NCBI GenBank assembly: GCA_034766995.1
Contig: CM068316.1
Span: forward strand, 24,194,106-24,258,105
Length of the DNA: 64,000 bases
From: Acanthacorydalis orientalis
Lineage: Eukaryota > Arthropoda > Insecta > Megaloptera > Corydalidae
Direction: 5' to 3'
The notes beneath the pieces are model-generated. The model had not been told where the DNA came from, did not search any database, and saw only the letters and a list, made by a program, of their open reading frames with translations. The translations under genes and the position numbers were made by a program. Of the stretch, positions 26,324 through 36,707 are shown piece after piece. The first letter of the stretch is position 1. Each line of letters starts with the position of its first letter.

Positions 26324-26345
26324 ATGTCTGTGTGTGTATGTGTAT
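26175..26345. repeat. (TA)n array with repeated TACATATTATA interruptions, then (GT)n
   Basis: The interruption TACATATTATA recurs four times, with its C at 26195, 26232, 26261 and 26288. The block ends in GTGTGTGTGTG. Confidence 0.96.
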
Positions 26346-26460
26346 TCATACACACCTCTTAAAATAACTTGACTGTTGCTACGAGGTCTTTTAGGATGTA
26401 GTAAGTAACTTTATGCTATTAAATTTAAAATTATTTACAAAAGTACTATAACTTTATTAA

Positions 26461-27055
26461 CCACCTGACATATGAATTAATTGAAATTCGATATGGCCAA
26501 AAAACACTATTTGTTTGTCAGCTTAACGTTTGTGGAAGCTTAACGAAGAAAAGAATATTTATACATTGTTCAATATAATAATTCAATACTATTAACAAAA
26601 ACTAATAAAAAATAATTAAATAATAAATTAAACAATAATTCATTAGTCCTATAGAGTAGAAAACTTTTCAAAACATTCTGGTAAATGTAGAGGTATTTGA
26701 CATTTTTTCACTGCCCAGTTGTTTCGCTTCTTATATTATTTTTTGAGCACACGTGACATCTTTTTGCAGGATATAACTTTTTATCATCGGAAGAGATATG
26801 TTCAGGAAAATGTTCACTCACTCAAATAGCTCATTTAGCTTTCACTGTCACTTTTGTACAAATTCAAAACAGACATATTACAAGGTTCGTTTCTATAGTT
26901 CACACAACATTGAAAATATATAATTATTTCTTTATAATATTTGCTTTGTAGCTGTACTAAAGTGAATTAAATATGCATGCTTCTCACAGATGTCAATGTT
27001 TATAGTGGCATAAGAAACATATGACGTATCAGAGACGTCTTTCTATGTCAAAGGG
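26461..27055. mobile_element. piggyBac-like non-autonomous element, 595 bp
   Basis: TTAA flanks both ends (26457-26460 and 27056-27059). The ends are imperfect inverted repeats: CCACCTGACATA on the left and, reverse-complemented, CCCTTTGACATA on the right. The right subterminal region contains GACGTATCAGAGACGTC, a TGACG-rich arrangement common inside piggyBac ends. No transposase is present. Evidence is moderate because TTAA is frequent here. Confidence 0.5.
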
Positions 27056-27059
27056 TTAA

Positions 27060-27960
27060 TGGTTAATGGGCATATAAACAAAAATATCAATCCCAACAGA
27101 ACATGATTTAAACTGAAGAGTTAAAATAACTGTATGGCAATAACAAAGAAAAAATATATTCTGTGAATAGAATAGATAAAAAGCATTATAACGTATTAGT
27201 AGTGCATTTACTTGATTTTTTTATGTATTAAAAGAGAGAAATTTAATTGTAATTCGTATTAAAATAAAAGTGAAATCCACACAGTTATTTGAGTATCGTT
27301 TCAAATTATCGAGGTATCGTTTCAAATTCGAATCATGGGCCATAAAAGCTATATATAACTGTTATACATGTAATACATTTCTCTTAGAAACAGACGATGA
27401 AAAGCAAAAATATTTTATATATAGATATTTTTCTGTAATTGTACGCAACAGTATTTCGACTAAAAAAAAGATAAATATCAGTTATATTAGTAATTAGTAA
27501 GTTTTATATTAATTTATTTTAAATATTATTTTTAAAAAAAATTAAACTGATATTAGAAGAAAAACTTGGGGTTCTGAAAAAAATATAAACTAAATAATTG
27601 AAAAAACTATAAAAATTATTTCTTAGTATGACAATCACTTCATTCTTTACTGAAATTTTAAAATCTGTTTAAAAAATTCCACACTGTCATACGTAATCCA
27701 ATAAAAAATAATCGTATAATAAAATTGGATAGAATCTAATGCATTGTAACAAGAACTCATTTATTTTCGTACAAAAACTAAAAATATTTATTAAAAAATT
27801 TTGATAAAATTTGTTTAACGAATAAGAAGGTAATGAATAATCACACAACGATTTTGGAATATTCAATTATACTCTGTTTATACTATAATTAAACTTTCAA
27901 TATTATTCAGTGTATAATAGAATTAATTTAGAGTTATCATAACAAAATGATTAATGAAAT
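27060..27960. other. AT-rich non-coding DNA
   Basis: The 75-codon frame at 27270-27497 has no motif. Nothing else is supported. Confidence 0.6.
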
Positions 27961-27964
27961 CGCA

Positions 27965-28114
<150 letters not shown>

Positions 28115-28396
28115 TTCGCAAAGTTAAATCACATCAGAAAATTTTACTTACTCGTTATTAAAATAATTTAAATTTGTGATGAATAAACTAAAAAATTGAA
28201 TATAATGAAAATATGCTCCCCTTGTTGTAAGTTAATAAAAATATATTACCTTTGTTCAAATCCCATATGAATCAGGACATCCACGATACATATCGATTGA
28301 TTAACTCATTTCGCGGACCAAAAACGAAGTTTAAATTTTCTATATTATATATATTCTATATTATATATTCTCTATATTTATTGATATAAATAAATT

Positions 28397-29629
28397 AATA
28401 GGTTGATATAAAAATAATTACGGTTTTTATGTATCGATAATATATTAGTTAAAAAATAAATGTATTAAACAAATTAAAGACCATTGGGCTACTCACATTT
28501 TTTCCAACGGGAAACAAGTTTTTTGTTCTTACAAGATAAAATTATGAAGTCCTGGAATTAATGAATTCACTGAAAGTGCTTTGAGCCGACGTTTGATCTT
28601 TGAAAACCTTCTCTCGTAGGAAATGACTCAAATGTTTAAAAACATGATAATCTGTCGGAGACAGATCCGGAGAATAAGGTGAGTGAGGTAAGGATTCATA
28701 ATTCATAATAGTTCATTTAAATTTTTTAAAGTCATTTGTGAGACGTGGGTTTGGGTGTTGTCATGAAGAAGAATTGGTTCTCTTCGATTGAAGAGAACCA
28801 ATTGAATGAGAACCAATTGAAGTCGGATCGTTTAATCCGACTTCTCATGTATTTTTATAATGATGCCAATTGCCAACCACCAGACAGTGACCATTATCTT
28901 TTTTCGTGTAGATTTGGCTTAGGAAACTGTTTTGGTTCTTCTCCTCTGTCTAGCCACTGATAACGTTTCAAATTGTTGTAGAAAATCCACTTTTCATCAC
29001 TTGTGACAATACAATCAAGAAAGGGATCATTTTTGTTACGCAAAGAAGTGCATATCAGACTTACTAGCGTCGAATTGCTTGATGTTCAATTAGTTAATAC
29101 GGTACCCATTTATCAAACTTTTTTTTCCAATTAGGCTCAAATATCGGACAAGTGTTGAATGATTAACATTGAATTCACTTCCATCCTTCGAAAAGTTTTA
29201 CTAGTGTCCGCTTTAATAATGATTTTAAAAAAATTATTGTCTATAGCTAAAGGACGACCAACACCCTCATCATCTTCAATGCTTTCGTTCCATTACGGAA
29301 TTTTTGGAACCAGTGTTTAGCTATACGTTCACTAACTGACCTTTCATCAAAAATAAATTTGATATTTCGAGCAGTTTCTGTTACTTTACGTCGTAATTTA
29401 AACTTGTACAACAAAATCGCTCAAATTTTCTTTTTTCATGATTAATTTAAGAGGTTATATCCAACAATACTAAATAATGAAAAGAGTAAACATAAACTGA
29501 AATCAGTAATGATAATTTCTTTGTTTACAATTATGTATCACATGACTATAGTAAACTATAACGGTAACTAAAAAAATCGACGGCAAACTTAACATGATAA
29601 AAATGGCAATTATTTTTGCACCAACTTAA
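28397..29629 (-). mobile_element. Mariner element, both ends present, transposase broken by a repair scar
   Basis: Left end: AGGTTGATATAAAAATAATT. Right end, reverse-complemented: TTAAGTTGGTGCAAAAATAA, followed by a TA. The minus strand carries a mariner transposase. At 28660-28700 is the third catalytic region (SLPHSPYSPDLSPTDYHVF), followed by KHLSHFLREKVFKDQTSAQS. Near 28980 is the first catalytic region (DEKWIFYNN), with QWLDRGEEPKQFPKPNLHEK just downstream. The N-terminal part at 29060-29420 is decayed. Between the first and second catalytic regions lies a deletion filled with short inverted and direct copies (28772-28843). It belongs to the same group as the copies at 7147, 46683 and 56575. 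Confidence 0.87.
28772..28843. repeat. Nested palindromes within the mariner copy
   Basis: AATTGGTTCTCTTC (28772-28785) is followed after GATT by its exact inverse (28790-28803). A second direct copy, GAGAACCAATTGA, follows at 28808-28820. AGTCGGAT and its inverse then flank CGTTTA (28820-28843). Confidence 0.95.
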
Positions 29630-29799
29630 TATTTACTAATTATAAAATGAGATTAATATTTACAAATATTAAAAATCTAGTATTAACAACAAACTAAATA
29701 TTTTTAACGTATAATTAAAAACTTATACTGTTAAAATATATATTATAATAAAATTAAGTATGGGTTTTATTTTTTATTATTAAATTTATCAGTGAACTC

Positions 29800-30195
29800 C
29801 ATCTCCTACTCTTTACACTCGCCGATTTCTGGGGAGACTTAACACCCCGCTCGCTCTCCTGTAACCAATAACATAAATTAACAAATTATACAGACAAATA
29901 ATCTGCGAAAAATGTAAGTCGTAATTTTTTTATTGGGAAAGTTTATAAAAAATAAAGTCTATAAAATACAATGGTAAAAATCATAACAATTTTTTACTCC
30001 AAAGCTTCGGCAGGTACAATATTTGAATAAATTTCTTATCAGTTTTATACTGAAATCGTATACTCTCTTTCATTGCAAAACGTGAAATAGCTATATACAT
30101 GTGACTGATGCCAACCAATCAGAATAGAGACCACGCTATCTGCATCAACCAATCAGAACATGAATAAAATTTCTAAAAAGTGTGCACTGAACTGA
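29800..30195. repeat. Dispersed repeat with GC-rich head and CCAATCAG tail, copy A
   Basis: The head contains CACCCCGCTCGCTCTCCTGT. It is followed by CAATAACATAAATTAACAAA. The tail has two CCAATCAGAA words (30115 and 30149) and ATGAATAAAA. Copy B follows about 80 bases later with the same order, so the two form a diverged tandem pair. There is no frame; it could be a SINE or MITE of unknown type. Confidence 0.65.
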
Positions 30196-30277
30196 TTTTT
30201 AATTATGTAGAGATATTTTAACTTAAATACACAATGCAATAATTGTAAAAAAGTATCTAATGGTATCACAAATAAAC

Positions 30278-30575
30278 TAGGGGACTCCATCCACTGCTCG
30301 CTGCGCTCGATAAACACCGGTGAGAGCTTCATTCGCTCCCTCCTAACAAATAACAGAAATTAACAAATAATACACACAAATAGTACCCATAAAATATAAA
30401 TCATTATTTTTTATAGGATTTTTTTTAATTAATTATGAGAGAGAATATTTAATTATGCAATTCATAGTAAATAGTCATAACATGAACCACGTGACTGATA
30501 TTGCCCAATCAGAACACAGATCACGTGACTTATATCAACCAATCAGAAAATGAATAAAAGTCATGAGAACAGCAT
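30278..30575. repeat. Dispersed repeat with GC-rich head and CCAATCAG tail, copy B
   Basis: Head GGGGACTCCATCCACTGCTC followed by GCTGCGCTCG, then CAAATAACAGAAATTAACAA. The tail has CACGTGACTGATATTGCCCA, two CCAATCAGAA words (30505 and 30539) and ATGAATAAAA. It matches copy A segment by segment, with a shorter middle. Confidence 0.65.
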
Positions 30576-30599
30576 CACTGTTTTATTTTTATAATATAG

Positions 30600-31220
30600 A
30601 AAGAGATTCATATATTTTAAGAAAATTATTTTTCACATTAAGACAAGCTTCTTTAAATTTAAATTATTATTATTGTCAGAAACAACTTTAAAAAGTATTA
30701 TTTTGAATATTTCAAAATTTTTATTACAATATTTTCATAGTATTTTAATTATAACTGTATTAAAAATAAATAAACGGATTAAAGTATGATAAATACATTG
30801 TAAGAAAATCTATACCTGTTGCATCAACATTTTATAATAAATTTTAATTTAAAAATAATTTGTCTGATTTTTTGTACCATTGAATTAGTGCACAATTAAT
30901 TCTTGATAAAAATGATTCAGGACTTCTTTAAAGTAGATAATCGGAACTGGTTAGACATTTAAGTGAATTGTTTATTCACAACTGATTGTTCAAATTGTTT
31001 TTATTTTGAACTTCTATAACCAATATTTTTTTTAAAAAAATTACTAACTACATTAGTTTCACAATTTGTCAATTAATACTAATAGTACTAATATTCGTAA
31101 TAATAATAGTACTAATTAGTACTAATATTCGTATTAATGGCACCACATTTCATCATCAGTAAATAAAAAAAATTACAACATTTATTTTTCTCTTCTTACT
31201 TTAATAAATATTTAGAGTGT
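30600..31220. other. AT-rich non-coding DNA
   Basis: Contains a short duplicated AATAGTACTAATATTCGTA motif near 31080-31135. No gene. Confidence 0.6.
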
Positions 31221-31224
31221 TCTA

Positions 31225-31304
31225 TTAGATCGGTAGAAAAATAATTGCGGTTTATAACCTGTAAATTCATATAAAAAACCCGCAATAATTTTCTACCAAC
31301 CCAA
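31225..31304. mobile_element. 80-bp mariner-derived MITE (MADE1-like organisation)
   Basis: The element is exactly 80 bases between TA dinucleotides (31223-31224 and 31305-31306). It consists almost only of two facing terminal repeats: TTAGATCGGTAGAAAAATAA on the left and, reverse-complemented, TTGGGTTGGTAGAAAATTAT on the right, each continuing into TTGCGG. The repeats match the ends of the TTAGGTTGGTAGAAAAATAA mariner copies at 46683 and 56575, which are the likely source family. Human MADE1 is also an 80-bp derivative of a mariner with similar ends; that comparison is established knowledge, and the parallel is my inference. Confidence 0.85.
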
Positions 31305-31309
31305 TACTT

Positions 31310-32630
31310 TTTTTGATTATAATTCAATATTTACTTAACAAAATGTAACCCAAGTGCGCAAACTTGGTGTGTGTTTTTTTAATTATAATTTGTGTTCGGG
31401 CGCTAATGATCGTAGCTGTCGAAGCTCCCTAAAACCTCCATAAACAAACTTAATAAATTGTATTCAAACTTTCGTCTTTGCAAAATCTTGACTAGTTATG
31501 AAATAAAATATTTCTTTAACAAAGATTAACACTCTACTGGAATAATTTTTGTCACTACGCAACGATCTGTTATAATGATTTTTTAATTATTTTCATCAAA
31601 TTTTTGATAGCATTTCAACAACTCTCATTATAGAAACATTTATACTATCCATATTTTTTGAAAGTGTTATAATCATTAACATATTTTTATTTTCCAAGTT
31701 TCTTTTTTAAATTTAAAGAACGTTTAATATATTTTTTTACCTTTTTTTCAATTTTAAAATTCAAACATAATTTACTGAAATTTAACTTTCATAAACTAAT
31801 ATACACGACACAATTTTCTTTATCAAAAATTTAATACTTAAGTATTGTTTATTTTGAAGCAATTCTGCTCATTTTGCTAAACCGCCTTTTCAACCCTTAA
31901 ATTCAGAAAAAAAATGTTAAGCATATTGAGATAAACTATAATTGTTTATTGGATGTTTTTATACAGAAAAGTTGATGTTATTTGGGGTATTAATTCAATT
32001 ATCCCAGTTAATTTAACCATAGTGGTAAATCATAATTTTAATCCCTTTAATTTTCATAATTTTCTATATGATGACTAAGTAATAATAATTTTCAAAATTA
32101 TCGAAAACAGTTTTTTTTTTGTTTTACGACTACTGTAATATATCATTTTAGATTTCTGTAAGATTATTATAAAAAATGATGTTTAAGATATGGTATTTAC
32201 ATAAAATTATATGTTTACCAATTTGTTTTATACTATGCGTCTGCTTTAGAAAAAACTAAATAAAATATGCACTTAAATAAACTGAAATTATGTTTGAAAA
32301 TGTTTAAAATTTAAATGTTAGTAATGGTTTTAAATTATTTTTACAGCAATTCAAATTACAAGTATACATTATTTACATTTATTTATATATTAAATAATTT
32401 AAAAAAAATAATATTTTAAGCTTTTGACATTGTTGGAAAAAACTGAAAACTGCAAGTACGATATTAAAAATATGCGAAACTAAAGAAGCCACTGTGTGAA
32501 AATAAGTACAGTGTAGTGAAGGTATAAAAATAACTCTATAAGACGATACTAGTTTGAAAAGAAATTGTTGTTTACGGCAATTCCTTTTGAGCAGTATCTT
32601 TCAAATTTACATATCCTATTATTTAATGTA
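31310..32630. other. AT-rich non-coding DNA
   Basis: Positions 31350-31440 are less AT-rich and contain CCAAGTGCGCAAACTTGG, a short palindrome. No gene is supported. Confidence 0.6.
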
Positions 32631-32636
32631 GCTTGA

Positions 32637-33960
32637 TTATGAAAACTACAGAGGAATATCCTTACTAAACATCTCATATAAAATACTGACTACGATTATT
32701 AAAAGGAAGCTTCAAAAGTATACAGATGACATCTTAGATGAACACCAAGCAGGTTTCAGCCCAGAAAGATCCCCAATAGACCAGCTGTTTACAGCGAAGT
32801 AACTGCTTGCGAAATTGTAGGCGTTTTATGTAGACGTTTTCAGCTTTTTCTAGATTTCAAGCAGGCCCATGATAGTATTAACCGAGAAATCTGTACATAA
32901 TAATGCTAAACCTAGATATAGCTCCTAAATTAGTGCGACTAGTGCGAATAACAATGCAATATACACAATGTAAAGTCAAGATCAATGGGAAACTGACTAA
33001 AAATTTTGAAGTATCGCAAGGTCTAAGATAGGGTGATGGTTTGGCCCCAATTCCCTTCAACTTATCGCTTGTACGCGCAATACGGACTATCCCAGTAAAC
33101 GTGAACTTCACCATACTCAACAAAACACAACAAATCGCAGTATAGGACGATGACCTAAACATCATGGGAAGATCTATAATTGCCATTAAAAAAGTCTTTG
33201 GACCGCTTGAAACCACTGCAGCAAAGATTGGTCTTAGAATAAATCAGAATAAAAGCAAACTAATGCTGCAAAATAGAAGATGCAAGAGAGCTTAGACCAG
33301 AACGTCACCATCGATGATTACAATTTCGAGATTTTAAACAATCTACATATCGTGTCTTAAACATCCTCAGTGAAAATGACGAATCTTAAGAACTTCAAAA
33401 ACGAATAACAGCAACAAATAGAACATATATCGAGCTCTTTCTTATAATGAAATCCAAACATGTGCATAGGAAGACCAAAATCTGACTGTATAAAACGCTC
33501 ATCCGTACTGTCATATCTCATGGAGGTGAAGCGCATATCATGTCAGCTAAGATCAGAGAAATATTGGACACTGTCGAAAGAACAATGTTGAGAAGGGTAT
33601 TTGAGTCAGAAAACAATGGAAGTATATGGAGAATACGCTACAACTTCGAATTATATAAAGTCTATAGGGAAGTAAAACTATCGGTGTTTATAAAAACGAA
33701 CGGTCTGCGATGGACAGTTCACACTGAGTGGATGCCGGACTCAAGAGTATTATAAAGGGCCTTGGATGGACAACTAGGCGGAGGAAGATCTGTGAGCAAA
33801 CCAAGGCTCAGATGAATAGATAAAGTAAAGTAGGATAATGAAACTATTGGGCGTAAGTAACTGAAGAACTGCTAGGAAGAGGGATGTCTGGAGGCAGAAA
33901 ATTGAGGATGCTCGATTTTGATTATAGCACCCCATCGAAGAAGACGAAGAATACATTACG
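32637..33960 (+). pseudogene. Decayed non-LTR retrotransposon reverse transcriptase
   Basis: The plus strand starts at the reverse transcriptase motif ENYRGISLLNISYKILTTII (32640-32700) and continues with DDILDEHQAGFSPERSPIDQ (32725-32785). A palm-like stretch at about 32840-32880 would normally read VDFKQAYDS. Near 33020 is a RQGD-like box (QGLR, stop, GDGLAP). At 33140-33170 the catalytic box is degraded to a stop plus DDDLNIMGRS (normally YADDLN). The remaining C-terminal part runs to about 33930 (WTVHTEWMPD, VWRQKIEDA). The upstream endonuclease is absent, so it is 5'-truncated. It differs clearly from the two RTE-like copies at 18.7 and 42.9 kb (NYRGISLLN rather than NYRPISLL), so it is a second retrotransposon lineage. 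The clade is not determined. Confidence 0.85.
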
Positions 33961-34234
33961 TAGAAGAAGAAGAATACATGATGTAGATTAATTCGTAAAT
34001 ATAGGTCATGCCGTTTTGAGTTTTAACGTTATTAGTAATAAAAAAATACTTTACTCATTATTAAAGACATAAATTTACTGTATGAAACAATGTATGAACC
34101 GATTATAAGAAAGGATAAAAATGCCACGGTGTTCAATACATTTTTTTGAAGCTGTATCTTGTTTTTAATAGCATCCTTTATATTTGATGTTTTTGAAATA
34201 CGTGCAACAATAGATATGTATGTACATTTATATA
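33961..34234. other. AT-rich non-coding DNA
   Basis: Begins with GAAGAAGAAG-type repeats at the end of the retrotransposon. Nothing else was found. Confidence 0.5.
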
Positions 34235-34729
34235 CACCCGTCCCTCTATTTACGCTGCACTTTTTATAAGCGGTATTGATTTACGCGATCTCATTTTACG
34301 CGGTCAGATAGATTTAATTTTATATAATTTTTCATTGTATTTATTATAAAACAAATTGACGTAAATTCTTACTTGAACGTATAAAAGCATGGCAGTGCAG
34401 TACAAAACATGCTCAGGGAGACGTCACATTGCCTTACTAATCATCTTTGCGATCCTAATTTATGAAGCCAAAAATATATTTTCCTAGAAGTTTTAAAAGT
34501 ACGTAACAAGTGTATACAAGTGACACCGAATAAATTTTATCTACTTTTGTTTTCTAAAACCTCATTATTTTTTTAATTTATGTAAAGTAAATATGTGTTT
34601 CTACATCTTTACTAGCTTTTATTTCCAATATTTTTTATATTGTACCGACAGACTCAATTTACGCGATTTTCATTCGCGTAAAACAAATCCACGTGGAACG
34701 GATACTCCACGTAAATTAAGGGTCGGCTG
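34235..34729. mobile_element. Tigger/pogo-type MITE, 495 bp, TA-flanked
   Basis: Terminal inverted repeats are CACCCGTCCCTCTATTTACG on the left and, reverse-complemented, CAGCCGACCCTTAATTTACG on the right, with about 16 of 20 positions identical. TA lies immediately outside both ends. Subterminal TTTACGCG words recur at both ends (34290-34305; 34655-34685). TTTACGCG-rich ends and a TA duplication are typical of pogo/Tigger elements. The interior holds no transposase. A higher-order TA array begins at its right edge. Confidence 0.8.
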
Positions 34730-34894
<165 letters not shown>

Positions 34895-34899
34895 TCCTT

Positions 34900-35327
34900 A
34901 TGAAATTGAAAAATAAAATTACTGATAATATTATCTTAAAATACATATTATTTAAAATTATTTTCTTTACGAATACACTTTTTGATTCTTTTTGGTTCTA
35001 TTTCAAACTCACACCGCCATTGTCGTACGTCGCAGACATTCTCATATTTAAAATACCAATTCGAAACGGTCTTGCGTTGGTCGAACATAACCGTTCCTCT
35101 GCCATTTTTGTTTCACTGTTACTTATTCATATGATTAACATCTTTTGAAAGAACATCATAGTATACATTGTGGTCATAATTCAATGTACTCATAGAAATT
35201 TACTCATATTAACATTTCACTTATTTTTACAATAGCTTTTATTTAAAAACTAAAGAAAATCATGAAGAAATGCATAACCTACAAGTATTTTCTATATTCT
35301 TATTTTAGAACACAAAAATATATTTTA

Positions 35328-35330
<3 letters not shown>
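34900..35330. other. AT-rich non-coding DNA
   Basis: The 82-codon frame at 34900-35148 has mixed composition and no motif I recognise. It is treated as chance. Confidence 0.5.

Positions 35331-35333
<3 letters not shown>

Positions 35334-35387
<54 letters not shown>
35334..35387. repeat. (TA)n microsatellite
   Basis: Uninterrupted TA run. Confidence 0.98.
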
Positions 35388-35390
<3 letters not shown>

Positions 35391-35551
35391 TCTTTAAAAC
35401 AACATTCTAGAAAAAAAATCATATTTCGACCAAAATAATTTATGAATCTTATGCTATCCTTTAAAATAAAGATTCATCTAGATCTACTTCAATCATTTTT
35501 TAATTAATTTTTAAATATATTTGGTATATCAGAATTGTAATTTATTATTAC

Positions 35552-35554
<3 letters not shown>

Positions 35555-35582
<28 letters not shown>

Positions 35583-35605
35583 AATATATATAATTGTATA
35601 TATAC
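35555..35605. repeat. (TA)n microsatellite, short
   Basis: TA run with TAAATATATAATTGTATATA tail. Confidence 0.95.
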
Positions 35606-36627
35606 AAGTAACACATTTTCTGTTTTAAAACAATAACTACATTTGAACGAAATTAAGAAATTATTTCAATACTTTATTTCACGTTTTATTCAATAATTAT
35701 ATTAATAGTATCCAAAAGTATACTATGAATGGAATCATTGATTAATTGAATTATATAAAAAGCTATGATTTTATAAATTTGACTTAATAAAAAAATCTAC
35801 TCATTTGTCGAGAACACACGTGTAACTGAAATAAATATATTATAGAAAAAAGTAACTAGGTTCTGTATCTTGTCGCTTTGAAAATGAAAGATTTGCCATT
35901 CTAATGCGCATTAGTAATAATTTAAAGTGATTAAGATTAATTTATTGAATATTTTTCAATAAAAAAATGTTTTTTTAGGTTAGAAAAGAATTCATATATG
36001 AGAGATAATTTAGCCACAGCGTCAGAACTACATTGTGAAAAATAAGTCGGTTCAGAGTTTCGTTAATTTCAAGTAAACAGACCCTTGCCTACGGGATACT
36101 TGGAAGAAATGTATCTCGTATACTTAGAAAACACTATATTAAAGAGAGTCGTAACATTAAAATAACTATTCTCTCAGAAACATGTACACATCTTTCTTGC
36201 TTCGTTACACACAGTTGTTAATATAATTAATAGCTAAAGGCAAACAGTTTAAAAGTTATCATTAATTTCAGGTTGTAATATTGTATGTTGGGTTTCAATT
36301 AAAACATAAATGAAAACACAAAATTAAAATACAATCTTTCAGATATTTATTATCTTAAATTATAAACTTAACATTAATAAATATAACAAATATTTTATTT
36401 TTAATTTTCTCATATTCATAAATTATAGCGTGTTTTTTTTATACTCACACGCCTTATCTGCACTATTGACGGACAAAATCATTAAATAATTTTTATTATT
36501 CTAGTATTCAAATGTAGCCATACTTTTAAATGAATTGATTAATTTTATCAATTTTACACAATTAATTTTAACTTCATGAACACTAGTCAAAAAATAATAC
36601 TAATAGGAGATTATTATTACACCAATG

Positions 36628-36630
<3 letters not shown>
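35606..36630. other. AT-rich non-coding DNA
   Basis: No gene, RNA or transposon is recognisable. Confidence 0.6.
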
Positions 36631-36705
<75 letters not shown>

Positions 36706-36707
36706 TT
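36631..36707. repeat. (TA)n microsatellite
   Basis: TA run with one TATG interruption near its end. Confidence 0.98.

Noticed and set aside
26175..26345. CRISPR-like array of regularly interrupted repeats
   Set aside because: The interruptions are unevenly spaced (37, 29, 27) and the intervening sequence is pure TA, not unique spacers; the genome is eukaryotic.
33540..33755. Independent 71-codon gene
   Set aside because: It is the C-terminal part of the decayed non-LTR retrotransposon that starts at 32637.
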